64,000 nucleotides of DNA from an uncultured Verrucomicrobiales bacterium (GCA_937928735.1 CALFVF010000006.1:25175-89174), one strand, 5' to 3'; numbered from the stretch's first letter, positions 8,134 through 17,387 are shown. Notes: a model not told the origin generated them from the sequence alone. Numbers and translations: made by a program.

Positions 8134-9792
8134 TTAATCTTCATCTCCCATAGTGACACCGATGACCTCTGCGGCAGAGGTCATGCCTGAGAGAACCTTA
8201 CGAATCCCGTCTTCTCGCATTGTGCGCATCCCAAGTTCCCGAGCTCTCTTGCGAAGTTGCGGTGAGCTAAATCCTTGGTTCACACAGTGGCGAATTTCAT
8301 CATCAATTTCAAAAATTTCAAAGATACCAGCGCGGCCTTTATAGCCTCCATCACGGCAGATCTCACAGCCTCCAGGGCCGAAGATATTTCCACCCATAGC
8401 ACGTGCTGAGTCTAGCTTTAGAGAGCGCATTTCGCGTTCACTGAGTTCCACAGGGATCTTACATTTGCAGAGCTTACGAATAAGGCGCTGTGCAAGCACC
8501 GCCCTGAGAGCAGAGGCAATCAAGAAAGGCTTCACTCCGATATCTGCTAGACGGGCGACCGCACTTGGGGCGTCATTGGTGTGGAGTGTGGAGAAAACTA
8601 AGTGCCCTGTTAGTGAGGCGTTAATGGCGATATTGGCAGTTTCGGCATCACGAATCTCACCGATCATAATGATGTTAGGCGCTTGACGAAGCATGGCTCT
8701 CAGAGCGGCACTAAATGTCATACCAATATCGCTCTTCACCATCACCTGATTGATACCACCGAGCTGGTATTCCACAGGATCTTCTACGGTGATAATCTTC
8801 CTATCTGGTCGGTTGATCGTGTTTAAACTCGCATAGAGAGTAGTCGTCTTACCAGAACCTGTGGGGCCCGTTACGAGAATAATGCCATCAGGAAGTCCTA
8901 GGAAATTTTCAAATTTTTCCTGATCATCACTGAGGAAACCTAACTCTGGCAGACCGAGCGAAAGGGATGATTTATCGAGAATACGCATCACAATACTCTC
9001 ACCGTGGTTAGAGGGGACACTAGAGACACGAAGGTCAACTTCCTTCGTCCCCATTTTGATCTGAATTCGACCATCCTGAGGCAGGCGTTTCTCAGCGATA
9101 CTCATGCTACCACTCATGACTTTTAGACGAGCAATAATTGCTGGGAGTAGCTTCTTAGGATGATTCGCCCCAACCACTAACTTGCCGTCAATTCTGTAGC
9201 GTACCCGCAGTGAAGTCTCTAGTGGCTCAATGTGAATATCACTTACCCCTAACTTAACAGCATCAGTCAAAAGACCATAAACAAGCTTAATAATCGGTGC
9301 ATCGGCGTCATCATCATCACCATCGCCAAAGGTAATGGAATCATCTGCGATAGAGACATCCCCGCCTCCATAGTGATTCTCGATAGTATGATGAATTGCA
9401 CTTGGAGTCGCGGCATAGATAGTAATCTGTCTACCTAACACATGTGGCAATGAATCTAACACCTCAAAATCTAGGGGGTCTGCCACGGCAACAGAGAGGA
9501 AATTACCATCATCGGCTACCGGTACTGCACGAAAACGGCGTGCTGTCTCCTCTGTCACTGCCTGGAATAATTCAGGTGCCAGTGTAATGCCGCTGAGGTC
9601 GACAAAATCCGAACCGGAATTCATAGCGCATACTTGAGCTACTTGTTCCTCTGAGACCATGCGATCAATAATGAGTTTCTCCACGACACTTTCCATTCCG
9701 GAAATGTTCTGGCGGGCGTAGTCTATGTTTTCCTGGGCAGTAACACCTGCTTCAAGGAGTAATTCTAGTAAATAGTCTTCGTTGGAATACAC
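8134..9792 (-). CDS. Type II secretion/type IV pilus assembly ATPase (GspE/PilB), copy 1
   Basis: A 552-residue paralogue of the next gene, with the same domain order: MshEN-type N-terminus (about 40-140), N2 domain with SDIHIEP (about 184-190), and the motor domain with Walker A GPTGSGKT at 309-316. Its zinc site is altered in spacing (LCKCKIP, then about 35 residues later CEICRDGGYKGRAG). Residues 155-165 are a run of acidic Asp/Gly residues (GDGDDDDAD). It is the first gene of the operon. Two assembly ATPases with a single platform protein is notable; one may act as an alternative extension motor. Confidence 0.93.
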   Translation of the reverse strand: MYSNEDYLLELLLEAGVTAQENIDYARQNISGMESVVEKLIIDRMVSEEQVAQVCAMNSGSDFVDLSGITLAPELFQAVTEETARRFRAVPVADDGNFLSVAVADPLDFEVLDSLPHVLGRQITIYAATPSAIHHTIENHYGGGDVSIADDSITFGDGDDDDADAPIIKLVYGLLTDAVKLGVSDIHIEPLETSLRVRYRIDGKLVVGANHPKKLLPAIIARLKVMSGSMSIAEKRLPQDGRIQIKMGTKEVDLRVSSVPSNHGESIVMRILDKSSLSLGLPELGFLSDDQEKFENFLGLPDGIILVTGPTGSGKTTTLYASLNTINRPDRKIITVEDPVEYQLGGINQVMVKSDIGMTFSAALRAMLRQAPNIIMIGEIRDAETANIAINASLTGHLVFSTLHTNDAPSAVARLADIGVKPFLIASALRAVLAQRLIRKLCKCKIPVELSEREMRSLKLDSARAMGGNIFGPGGCEICRDGGYKGRAGIFEIFEIDDEIRHCVNQGFSSPQLRKRARELGMRTMREDGIRKVLSGMTSAAEVIGVTMGDED

Positions 9793-9983
9793 GGTTTAAG
9801 TAGAGTGTAAGGTACAGATTGCCACGCCTCATACAGTAAGGGATAACTGCATTCGCTTCTGGCAGATTAGCACACTGGACAAACCGTTTCGCTGAGTCAA
9901 GCTGTCAGGCGAAAAATCAAAAAAAACTAAGTAAATTCTTATAATCCCTCATACTTAAAGGACTTCTCACTGAGAAAAGGCAC

Positions 9984-10020
9984 AAAAAAGCCACCTTATC
10001 ACTCGGACAAGATGGCTTTT
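9984..10020 (-). terminator. Intrinsic terminator after rpsD
   Basis: On the minus strand a 13-bp stem (AAGCCATCTTGTC with GATAAGGTGGCTT, loop CGAGT) is followed by TTTTTT. It ends the rpsM-rpsK-rpsD transcript just after the rpsD stop and isolates it from the secretion operon. Confidence 0.9.
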
Positions 10021-10049
10021 GGAAATCAATCGGAGAACGAAGTCGTTCT

Positions 10050-10661
10050 TTATCTTGAGTAAAGTTCCACCACTAGCTGTACGTTGACGCCGTGATCGAA
10101 ATCTTCTGGCTCAGGTAAGCGTGCGATGGTACCTTCTAACTTTTCGCGATCAATCGCGAGCCACTCCTTATCAGGAACAGCTTGAGTGAGATCAAGTCCG
10201 CGCAGAGCGAGCTGCTTGGATGTTTCTTTTTCAATGATTTTCACCACATCACCAGGCTTAGTCTGAGCGGATGCGATGTCTGTCTTCACACCATTGAGAA
10301 GAACATGACCGTGGTTCACAAGCTGGCGAGCTCCAGCACGTGTGCTGGCGAAACCGAGACGGTAAACTACGTTGTCGAGACGAGTCTCGAGTAAGCGTAC
10401 AAGAGTGTCACCTGTGATACCGCGCTGGCGAGCTGCCTCTGCGTAGTACTTACGGAACTGCTTCTCTAGCACTCCAAACTGGAAACGAAGTTTCTGCTTC
10501 TCACCGAGAGCGATGGAGTAATCAGACTTCTTGCGGCGCCCAGCACGAACACCGTGCTGACCTGGTGGGAAATTGCGGCGCTCCAGAGCTTTGGAAGGAC
10601 CAAATAGGGCGACACCAAAACGGCGGTTGATCTTGTCTTTAGGGCCAATGTAACGAGCCAT
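10050..10661 (-). CDS. rpsD: 30S ribosomal protein S4
   Basis: S4 is a primary 16S rRNA-binding protein of the 30S subunit. The 203-residue sequence has the N-terminal MARYIGPKDKINRRFGVALFG and the RNA-binding S4 domain at about 95-155 (RLDNVVYRLGFASTRAGARQLVNHGHV). It is the zinc-free type, with no N-terminal Cys cluster. It is the third gene of the rpsM-rpsK-rpsD cluster and is followed by a strong terminator; rpoA and rplQ, which usually follow, are absent. Confidence 0.98.
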   Translation of the reverse strand: MARYIGPKDKINRRFGVALFGPSKALERRNFPPGQHGVRAGRRKKSDYSIALGEKQKLRFQFGVLEKQFRKYYAEAARQRGITGDTLVRLLETRLDNVVYRLGFASTRAGARQLVNHGHVLLNGVKTDIASAQTKPGDVVKIIEKETSKQLALRGLDLTQAVPDKEWLAIDREKLEGTIARLPEPEDFDHGVNVQLVVELYSR

Positions 10662-10691
10662 AATAAAATAAAGTAAATATAGAAATTAGAA

Positions 10692-11288
10692 TTAAACGCG
10701 ACGTGCCTTCTTAGGGCGGCAGCCGTTATGAGGAATAGCAGTCACATCTTTAATGGTTGTGATTTCTAGACCAAGACCTTGTACAGCACGAGCTGCTGAC
10801 TCACGTCCAGCACCCGGGCCCTTCACACGCACCTCGACCTGCTTGAGACCATGCGCCATAGCTTGGCGGCAGGCATCTTGTGATACGACCTGAGCGGCAT
10901 AAGCTGTGCTCTTACGAGATCCCTTAAAGCCCATCTTACCGGCGGAAGACCAGCCAATAGAGTTACCGCTAGCATCTGTCACACTCACGAGAGTGTTATT
11001 GAATGTTGCTGTCACGTGGACAATGCCAGAGTGAACGTTCTTGCTGCCCTTGGCCTTAAAGACCTTCACGGGAGCTTCTTCTTCGCCACCAATTTCAGCG
11101 AAGATGTCACGCTTCTTCTCGTCTTTCTTAGGAGCTTCCTCCGCAGAACCTTCTTCTTTCTTGGCTTCAGTAGCCTCAGAGCTCTCAGTGGTTTCTTCTG
11201 CTGCAGCTGGAGTTTCCTCAGCCTTAGGAGTTTCCGCCTTTACTTCCTCAGGAGCTTCTTCTGTGTTTTTGATTTCTTCTTCAGACAT
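10692..11288 (-). CDS. rpsK: 30S ribosomal protein S11 with acidic N-terminal extension
   Basis: The C-terminal part from about residue 80 is a normal S11 ([13 protein letters not shown], then [14 protein letters not shown] and the C-terminal [12 protein letters not shown]), a platform protein of the 30S subunit. The first 70 or so residues are extra: they are dominated by Glu, Ala, Lys, Thr and Pro ([20 protein letters not shown]), with no predicted fold, and end with the hydrophobic patch [12 protein letters not shown]. Typical S11 is about 129 residues, this one is 198. The start at 11288 is in frame with no better internal start before the core, and rpsM lies 21 bp upstream. Confidence 0.95.
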   Translation of the reverse strand: MSEEEIKNTEEAPEEVKAETPKAEETPAAAEETTESSEATEAKKEEGSAEEAPKKDEKKRDIFAEIGGEEEAPVKVFKAKGSKNVHSGIVHVTATFNNTLVSVTDASGNSIGWSSAGKMGFKGSRKSTAYAAQVVSQDACRQAMAHGLKQVEVRVKGPGAGRESAARAVQGLGLEITTIKDVTAIPHNGCRPKKARRV

Positions 11289-11309
11289 CGTGTAAAACTA
11301 AGTTAAGTG

Positions 11310-11684
11310 TTATTTTTTAGCTGCTGCACCGACTGTACGCTTCTTACCCTTACGAGTACGAGCATTTGTCTTAGTACGCTGACCACGGACAGGAAGTCCA
11401 CGCTTATGGCGCTGACCACGATGGCAGTTAATGGATGTCAAACGCTTGAGCGCGCCTTGGCGCTCACGGCGAAGGTCACCTTCGATAGCGATACCCTCAC
11501 CTGTAATAACTTGGGCAATCTTGACGAGTTGTTCTTCGGTCAATTGACCGGTGCGGATATCGGCATTCACACCTGCTTGCTCGAGAATGCGAGCAGCGGT
11601 AGAACGACCAATACCATAGATGTATGGAAGCGCAGCTTCGATGCGCTTTTCATTGGGAATTTCGGTTCCGAAAATTCGAGCCAT
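11310..11684 (-). CDS. rpsM: 30S ribosomal protein S13
   Basis: S13 sits in the 30S head and contacts the 50S subunit and P-site tRNA. I chose the ATG at 11684 because it gives [19 protein letters not shown], the family N-terminus; the frame is open 26 codons further but that part is not S13-like. The 124-residue protein contains the helix-two-turn-helix [14 protein letters not shown] and the basic tail ([22 protein letters not shown]). It is the first gene of rpsM-rpsK-rpsD; no rpmJ is seen ahead of it. Confidence 0.98.
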   Translation of the reverse strand: MARIFGTEIPNEKRIEAALPYIYGIGRSTAARILEQAGVNADIRTGQLTEEQLVKIAQVITGEGIAIEGDLRRERQGALKRLTSINCHRGQRHKRGLPVRGQRTKTNARTRKGKKRTVGAAAKK

Positions 11685-11867
11685 AATGATCAGTAGTTTT
11701 CTAGTTAATAACTGTGCTCCGCAGGAATTTGCACCATCTTGGCGCAGCGCGGGATGGGTCATTTATCAGCTAAGCGAGAGTAAGCAAGCAGAATTCAAAG
11801 ATATTTCAGAACTCTTAGAGAGTCACAGTACTGGTCTTTTCCTCACCTCTCTGTAGTTTCTCTTCCT

Positions 11868-12911
11868 GTGAAGGTAGAAGCAGATATCGCGAAACGAAAT
11901 ATCCAATACATTGCCAAGCAACTCGGCTTTAGCGACTGCCGTATTGCGAGTGCCCACGATGCGACACATGCCCAGCGCTATAAAGAATGGGTGGCAGAAG
12001 GCTGTGCTGGTGACATGAAGTGGCTGGAGCGCGGTGTCGAGCGCCGTACCAAGCCGACTGAAGTCGTCCCTGGAGCGAAGGCTATTGTGACACTAGCGCT
12101 GAATTATTTCCCCGGGAATCAAGAGGAATCCGATGACTACAGGATCGCGCGCTACGCCTGGAATGATGACTACCATGATATTATCGAGGAGAAGTTAAGT
12201 GATTTGCACTCAGCGATGTCTGATATGGGAGGTGAGCAGCGCTACTATGTGGACACAGGGCCAGTCCTTGAGCGCGACTACGCCTCAGACGCTGGACTTG
12301 GCTGGAACGGGAAATCAACCGTGCAGATTCACCCGAAGCTCGGAACTTGGTTTTTCCTCTGTGAACTCATTACCACACTTCCCCTAGAGCCTGATGAGCC
12401 CTTTGGCAATAAATGCGGTAAGTGCACGCGCTGTATCGACTTCTGCCCCACTCAGGCTATCACCGCTCCTCACCGCATGGATGCTAGGCGCTGTATTTCC
12501 TATCTCACTATCGAGCATAAGGGTTCTATTCCGCTAGAGCTTCGCCCTTTGATGAGTGATAAGATATACGGCTGTGATGTCTGTCTGGAGGTGTGCCCAT
12601 GGAATCGTTTTGCTAAACTCAGCCAAGAATCCCAATTTCACGCTCGAGAGGAAATCTTTGAGCATAGTCTGCGAGATTTCCTAGATCTCACAGTGGAAGA
12701 CTTCCGCCGCGTGTTTGCGAAGTCCCCCATCAAGCGCATCAAGCGTGAGCGTTTCCTAAGAAACGTGTGCGTCGCTCTTGGCAATACTGGCAAAGCGGAA
12801 GATATAGTGCGTCTCAAAAAACTCGCGCAGCAAGAAGATGAACTTGTGGAGGAGCACGCACTCTGGGCGATCGAGCAGATCCGAGCACGCTGCGCACTGA
12901 GTGAAATATGA
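11868..12911 (+). CDS. queG: Epoxyqueuosine reductase
   Basis: QueG performs the last step of queuosine synthesis in tRNA, reducing epoxyqueuosine with cobalamin and two 4Fe-4S clusters. The 347-residue product has the cobalamin/catalytic N-terminal domain (about 1-180, with YVDTGPVLERDYA) and the two ferredoxin-type motifs CGKCTRCIDFCPTQAI and CDVCLEVCPWNRF. A GTG start at 11868 gives MKVEADIAKRN, consistent with family length. It is divergent from rpsM across about 180 bp. The window also holds tRNA-Asp and tRNA-Tyr, both queuosine substrates. Confidence 0.95.
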   Translation: MKVEADIAKRNIQYIAKQLGFSDCRIASAHDATHAQRYKEWVAEGCAGDMKWLERGVERRTKPTEVVPGAKAIVTLALNYFPGNQEESDDYRIARYAWNDDYHDIIEEKLSDLHSAMSDMGGEQRYYVDTGPVLERDYASDAGLGWNGKSTVQIHPKLGTWFFLCELITTLPLEPDEPFGNKCGKCTRCIDFCPTQAITAPHRMDARRCISYLTIEHKGSIPLELRPLMSDKIYGCDVCLEVCPWNRFAKLSQESQFHAREEIFEHSLRDFLDLTVEDFRRVFAKSPIKRIKRERFLRNVCVALGNTGKAEDIVRLKKLAQQEDELVEEHALWAIEQIRARCALSEI

Positions 12912-13009
12912 CTCTAGAAATCACTGTTATAGCGGCTCTATCAATCTCGAGGCTGATGCGGGGATTTCAGCCTTGAAACTTCCCCACTTCTCGCCATTCT
13001 GCCGCCCTT

Positions 13010-14278
13010 ATGGCTGACAAGCGTTTTCTATCACTACCCGGTTTCCGCGATTTCGCTCCCAAGGAGTGCGCTCTGCGAAATTACCTCTATGCTCAGTGGC
13101 GTGGTGTCGCTCAGTCATACGGATTTGTGGAGTACGAAGCACCCTTGTTAGAATCTACAGAGCTCTATCTGAAAAAAACGGGGGATGAGCTGCCTGGTCA
13201 GCTGTTTCGCTTCGAGGATAAAGGTGAGCGTGATGTTACGCTGCGGCCAGAGCTCACAGCGTCCTTAGCGCGCATGGTGGCAGGTCACCAGCGTGACTAC
13301 CCGAAGCCCATGAAGTGGTTTGAGATCGGTTCTTGCTTTCGTTATGAGGCTCCTCAGAAAGGACGCACCAGAGAGTTCATCCAGTTTAATGCTGATATCA
13401 TTGGCGAAGACTCAGCCAGCGCGGATGCCGAGCTTCTCGCTCTCGCTATAGATACAATGCTCGCACTCGGTTTTCAAGAAGGTGATTTCATCCTACGCGC
13501 CTCAGACCGCCAGTCTTGGCTGAAGTTCTGTGAAGAGCACAGCATCAGTGATGTCTCAGGTTTTCTACAAATCATTGATAAGATAGAGCGCGATCAACCA
13601 GAGGTGCTTGAGCAGAAACTCAGTGCCCACAATGTCTCTCTCTCCACGGTTCAAGCTTTCATCAGTAACCCTGAAAATGCCTCTGAGCGCTACACGGAAG
13701 TGGCTAAGAACCTGGAGGCACGAGGCCTTGGCAAGTATATCGAGCTAGATCTCACCATTGTCCGTGGACTCGCCTATTACACCGGCTTAGTCTTTGAGAT
13801 ATTTGACACGCGCCGTAGCATGCGAGCGATTGCTGGTGGCGGTCGATACGATAATTTACTTAAGGCACTTTCTAACGATGTCGTAGATCTACCCTGCACG
13901 GGCTTTGCGATGGGAGATGTGGTGATTGGAAACTTCATTGAAGAGACTCCACACGCTGCACAGAAGCGCGATGCTTGGCTCGCCCAGCAGAATGCCTGTG
14001 ATGTCTACTTTGTCATCGCTGATGAAGAACAGCGCGCGCATGCATTGAGACTTGTTACCGAGCTTCGCCAAGCAGGGATCAAAGCAGACTATCCACTCTC
14101 CTCTGCTGGATTCGGCAAACAGTTTAAAAAGGCAAGTAGTCTAGGGGCGAAGATCGTCGTTATCTTGGGTGCTGAATACCCCCAGCTTCAGCTTAAAATT
14201 CAGTCCACACGAGAAGAAATCACCTTACCAGACACTGAGAACTTACTCGCTACTCTCAAGGAATATCTCGCGCAATAG
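13010..14278 (+). CDS. hisS: Histidine-tRNA ligase
   Basis: A class II synthetase that charges tRNA-His. Residues 1-325 form the catalytic core with motif 2 (KWFEIGSCFRYEAPQKGRTREFIQFN, near 105-130) and the histidine-binding loop VRGLAYYTGLVFE near 251-263; the anticodon-binding domain follows at about 330-422. The length of 422 is normal. The start MADKRFLSLPGFRDFAP is typical. It is about 100 bp downstream of queG in the same direction and is followed at once by a copy of the 161-bp inverted-repeat element. Confidence 0.95.
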   Translation: MADKRFLSLPGFRDFAPKECALRNYLYAQWRGVAQSYGFVEYEAPLLESTELYLKKTGDELPGQLFRFEDKGERDVTLRPELTASLARMVAGHQRDYPKPMKWFEIGSCFRYEAPQKGRTREFIQFNADIIGEDSASADAELLALAIDTMLALGFQEGDFILRASDRQSWLKFCEEHSISDVSGFLQIIDKIERDQPEVLEQKLSAHNVSLSTVQAFISNPENASERYTEVAKNLEARGLGKYIELDLTIVRGLAYYTGLVFEIFDTRRSMRAIAGGGRYDNLLKALSNDVVDLPCTGFAMGDVVIGNFIEETPHAAQKRDAWLAQQNACDVYFVIADEEQRAHALRLVTELRQAGIKADYPLSSAGFGKQFKKASSLGAKIVVILGAEYPQLQLKIQSTREEITLPDTENLLATLKEYLAQ

Positions 14279-14298
14279 AGGGTTCTTTTTGGAGAATA

Positions 14299-14459
14299 AG
14301 GGCACTTCTGAAAACCTGCTTTTGGTATAAAATGTAGCCAGATTGTTTCATATCAAGGCAAACACAATCACTTTTGAATGCATTCATAAGGATTGTGGAC
14401 AACGCAGAGATGGAGCAATCTGGTGGTATTTTCAAAAATGAGGTTTTTAGAGGTGCCCT
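14299..14459 (+). repeat. Inverted-repeat element, copy A (MITE-like, 161 bp)
   Basis: The ends AGGGCACTTCTGAAAACCT and AGGTTTTTAGAGGTGCCCT are imperfect inverted repeats, and the interior carries the conserved stretches ATCAAGGCAAACACAATC, TTGAATG, ATTCATAA and GCAGAGATGGAG that recur at 35981-36142 (inverted) and 49971-50131. It begins 20 bp after the hisS stop. No transposase is inside, so it would be a non-autonomous element or an intergenic repeat. Its reverse strand holds an open frame also present in copy B but broken in copy C, so that frame is not a gene. Confidence 0.85.
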
Positions 14460-14505
14460 AAAGAAACGCACTTGAAGTTTATGCCAGCTATGCGTTTGTG
14501 GTGCT

Positions 14506-14880
14506 ATGCATTCTTCACTTTCTAACGCTGTTAGCATTCACCCTTATTTTAAGATTAAAGAAGGCAAGCTCGATGCTTTTCGCTCCCTAATTCGCCAGTT
14601 CACTAAGGCAACAGAAAGCGAGGATCTCTGCCTCTACTACGATTTCTTTCTGAAAGAAGACGTCAGCCAGGCCTACTGCCGTGAGGGTTATGTAGGAGCT
14701 AAGGGTGTTCTCACGCATTTAGAGAATGTCGGCAGCTGTATCGAGGCAGCTCTAGAAATCTCAGACCTCTACCGATTAGAGATCCACGGTCCCGCTGAGG
14801 AAATCGCTCAACTCGAAGCACCACTCGCGGGTCTGAATCCTGAGTTCTACATCCATAGTGCTGGCGTCTCAGCATCCTAG
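14506..14880 (+). CDS. Small ABM-fold (dimeric alpha/beta barrel) protein
   Basis: The 124-residue sequence resembles small antibiotic-biosynthesis-monooxygenase-like proteins: a central HPYFKIKEGKLDAFRSLIRQF strand-helix, CLYYDFFLKED, and a conserved REGYVGAKGVLTHLENV helix. Such proteins are cofactor-free dimers and some oxidise quinols, but the substrate here is unknown. It has no signal peptide. It lies between a repeat element and aspS. Family assignment is by pattern only. Confidence 0.6.
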   Translation: MHSSLSNAVSIHPYFKIKEGKLDAFRSLIRQFTKATESEDLCLYYDFFLKEDVSQAYCREGYVGAKGVLTHLENVGSCIEAALEISDLYRLEIHGPAEEIAQLEAPLAGLNPEFYIHSAGVSAS

Positions 14881-15067
14881 TTGCTCTTTCAAGGCTCCTT
14901 GTTTTATGGAGTCATAAGTCCACCCAGTACGCTCCACCTGAGCACACGACTCAGGTGGATGATATACTGTGCCTTTCCTCCTAGATTGGGCTGGACATTT
15001 TACCTCAGCTGCCTTTTATCCACCCTTCTAAGGACGATCAGAGACGATCCGACTCACCACTGTACTC

Positions 15068-16885
15068 ATGAGAACTCACACTTGTAACGAAATTAGCCGC
15101 GCCGATATCGGTAACACCGTCACTCTGATAGGTTGGGTAAAATCAAAGAGAGACCAAGGCGCTGGCCTGATCTTCATCGACTTACGAGACAGAGAAGGCG
15201 TCACCCAAATCGTCTTTAAACCAGAGATTTCCCAGCAGAACTCCGAAGTTGCTGACTCACTGAGAGCTGAAGACGTGATTCAGGTCACAGGCACTGTCGG
15301 TGATCGCCCAGAGATCGATGGTCAGTCCACGGCCAATCCTGATATCGCCACAGGTGAAGTCGAGCTTGTTGTTGAGACAGTGAAAGTCGTCAACAAATCC
15401 GAAGTTCTCCCCTTCCCGATTGATAAAGACATCAATAACGAAGATCTACGCCTCAAGTACCGCTACCTCGACATGCGCCGCCCGACCATGGCGCGCAATA
15501 TGAAGCTTCGCCACCGTATTACGAAGACCACTCGTGATGTCCTTGATGAAGACGGTTTCCTTGAGATCGAAACCCCGATTCTTTCCAAGTCCACTCCCGA
15601 GGGTGCGCGTGATTTTCTCGTGCCTTCTCGTATGCACCCAGGGAACTTCTACGCACTACCTCAGGCACCTCAGCAGTACAAGCAGCTCCTGATGGTCGGA
15701 GGTATCGAGAAGTACTTCCAGATTGCGCGCTGCTTCCGTGATGAAGACCTCCGCGCAGACCGCCAGCCCGAATTCACTCAGATCGATATCGAAGCTTCCT
15801 TTGTGCAACAGGATGACATCATTGGACTAACAGAGACGCTACTGGGTAGAATTTTTAGAGAATCTATAGACGCAGACATCCCCGCTAAGTTTGAGCGCAT
15901 CACATATGCAGATGCTCTCAACACCTACGGCTCTGACAAGCCGGATCGCCGCTTCGAGATGCATCTCACAGATCTCGGAGAGGTCTTTGCGAATTCTCAG
16001 TTCAAAGTCTTCTCAGGAGCTCTGAAATCAGGTGGTTGTATCAAAGCCATTAACGCCAAAGGACTCTGTGGCGCGACAACTGGCCAAATTGACAAACTCA
16101 CTAAGGCAGCAATTGAGGCAGGTGCCAAAGGTCTCGCCTACATCCAAGCACGTGGCCCAGAGCCCAAGGACTGGCGCTCACCAATCACCAAGTTCCTCAG
16201 TGAAGAAGAACTCACCGCTCTCAAGGAAACTCTCAACATCGAAGAAGGTGATCTGATTCTCTTTGGCGCTGGTGACTGGGATCTTGTTTGTGACGTGTTA
16301 GGTCGTGTACGCCTCATGTGTGCTGAGTACCTTAACCTTCTCGAAGGAAACACCGAGCTCGACTTCCTCTGGGTGACAGAGTTCCCACTACTCCACTTTG
16401 ATAGGGAAGAAGGCCGCTGGCACGCCGTGCACCACCCATTCACGCGCCCGATTCCTGAAGACGAAGAAAAGCTCAAAAACGGCGAGTACGAGGGACTGCG
16501 TGCCCAAGCCTATGACGTCGTTCTCAATGGCTTTGAACTCGGTGGAGGCTCTATCCGAATCCACGAAGCTGATCTCCAAGACTCCATGTTCACAGCCCTC
16601 GGCGTGACAGAAGAGCAGAAATCCACGATGTTTGGTCATATCCTAGATGCCTTTAAGTTCGGTGCTCCTCCACATGGCGGCTTAGCACTCGGCTTGGATC
16701 GAATTGCTATGCTCGTGACTGGCTCTGAGTCGATTCGTGAAGTCATCGCCTTCCCGAAGAACAACCGCGGTAGTGATCTGATGTCTGACTCACCAGCAGA
16801 GGTTGACTTCAAGCAGCTCAGAGAGCTCTACATCCAATCGACAAAGAAGAAGGAGAAAAAGGAAACTACTTCGGCAGAGTCGTAG
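15068..16885 (+). CDS. aspS: Aspartate-tRNA ligase
   Basis: A class IIb synthetase. The 605 residues comprise the N-terminal OB fold (LIGWVKSKRDQGAGLIFIDLRDREG, about 20-45), the catalytic domain with motif 2 (FQIARCFRDEDLRADRQPEF near 218-237), the bacterial GAD insertion (about 280-420), and motif 3 (GLALGLDRIAMLV near 541-553). The length is normal for the bacterial type. Whether it discriminates against tRNA-Asn cannot be told. The C-terminus is Lys/Glu rich (KKKEKKETTSAES). It is followed after 28 bp by a membrane protein gene on the same strand. Confidence 0.97.
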   Translation: MRTHTCNEISRADIGNTVTLIGWVKSKRDQGAGLIFIDLRDREGVTQIVFKPEISQQNSEVADSLRAEDVIQVTGTVGDRPEIDGQSTANPDIATGEVELVVETVKVVNKSEVLPFPIDKDINNEDLRLKYRYLDMRRPTMARNMKLRHRITKTTRDVLDEDGFLEIETPILSKSTPEGARDFLVPSRMHPGNFYALPQAPQQYKQLLMVGGIEKYFQIARCFRDEDLRADRQPEFTQIDIEASFVQQDDIIGLTETLLGRIFRESIDADIPAKFERITYADALNTYGSDKPDRRFEMHLTDLGEVFANSQFKVFSGALKSGGCIKAINAKGLCGATTGQIDKLTKAAIEAGAKGLAYIQARGPEPKDWRSPITKFLSEEELTALKETLNIEEGDLILFGAGDWDLVCDVLGRVRLMCAEYLNLLEGNTELDFLWVTEFPLLHFDREEGRWHAVHHPFTRPIPEDEEKLKNGEYEGLRAQAYDVVLNGFELGGGSIRIHEADLQDSMFTALGVTEEQKSTMFGHILDAFKFGAPPHGGLALGLDRIAMLVTGSESIREVIAFPKNNRGSDLMSDSPAEVDFKQLRELYIQSTKKKEKKETTSAES

Positions 16886-16913
16886 GTCTTTCTAGTTCTG
16901 GTAGTCTTAGGAG

Positions 16914-17378
16914 ATGAAAACATTCGCTTGGACAGTTCCAGAACCAAAGCATCCACGCTCAGCTAAAAAACTCCCTTCCCAATTACAGCTTCCTACAAGA
17001 AGAGATCGGCTACGCCATCCACTCTGGATAGCTTCAGCGATTCTGTTTGGCCTCACATTCTTATTCACTATCGTAAAAACAGGGATTGATTCTGAATTTC
17101 TGAGCATTGTGTTATCCACCTTTAGCCCAATGATAGTGAGCCTATTATTGGGAACTGTGGTAGCATCAAAAAGGAGCATGGTGATCCTACTTATTTCCAA
17201 TGCTCTTTACTTTGCGTGGTTTCTCTACGCCTACATTCCAGTCTTTTACGTAGATCCAGATCCACTTGCAGGCATCGTTTTTATAGTAGTTGGATTCATA
17301 TCACTACCAGTCATGATACCTCTCTGGATCCTTGCTCTCTGCTTACGGCACCACGGATCTTATCAAATCAGTGAGTAG
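16914..17378 (+). CDS. Small membrane protein, four predicted helices
   Basis: I do not recognise this 154-residue protein. After a basic N-terminal tail of about 38 residues there are four hydrophobic segments (about 40-58, 64-85, 88-108 and 118-144), so it is an inner-membrane protein. A good ribosome-binding site (TAGGAG) sits just ahead of the ATG. It is 28 bp downstream of aspS and probably shares its transcript, ending at a hairpin before the convergent trkA. Confidence 0.6.
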   Translation: MKTFAWTVPEPKHPRSAKKLPSQLQLPTRRDRLRHPLWIASAILFGLTFLFTIVKTGIDSEFLSIVLSTFSPMIVSLLLGTVVASKRSMVILLISNALYFAWFLYAYIPVFYVDPDPLAGIVFIVVGFISLPVMIPLWILALCLRHHGSYQISE

Positions 17379-17387
17379 ATATCATTT

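Noticed and set aside
11016..11306. Two antisense frames over the rpsK extension
   Set aside because: They are shadows of the low-complexity acidic extension and have Ser/Phe-rich composition as expected of its reverse strand.
14386..14402. TTGTCCACA (DnaA-box-like) within repeat copy A
   Set aside because: It is not kept in copies B and C, so it is probably chance.
14256..14537. 93-residue minus-strand frame over repeat copy A
   Set aside because: It is repeat-borne. The same frame in copy C has an early stop, so it is not under coding selection.
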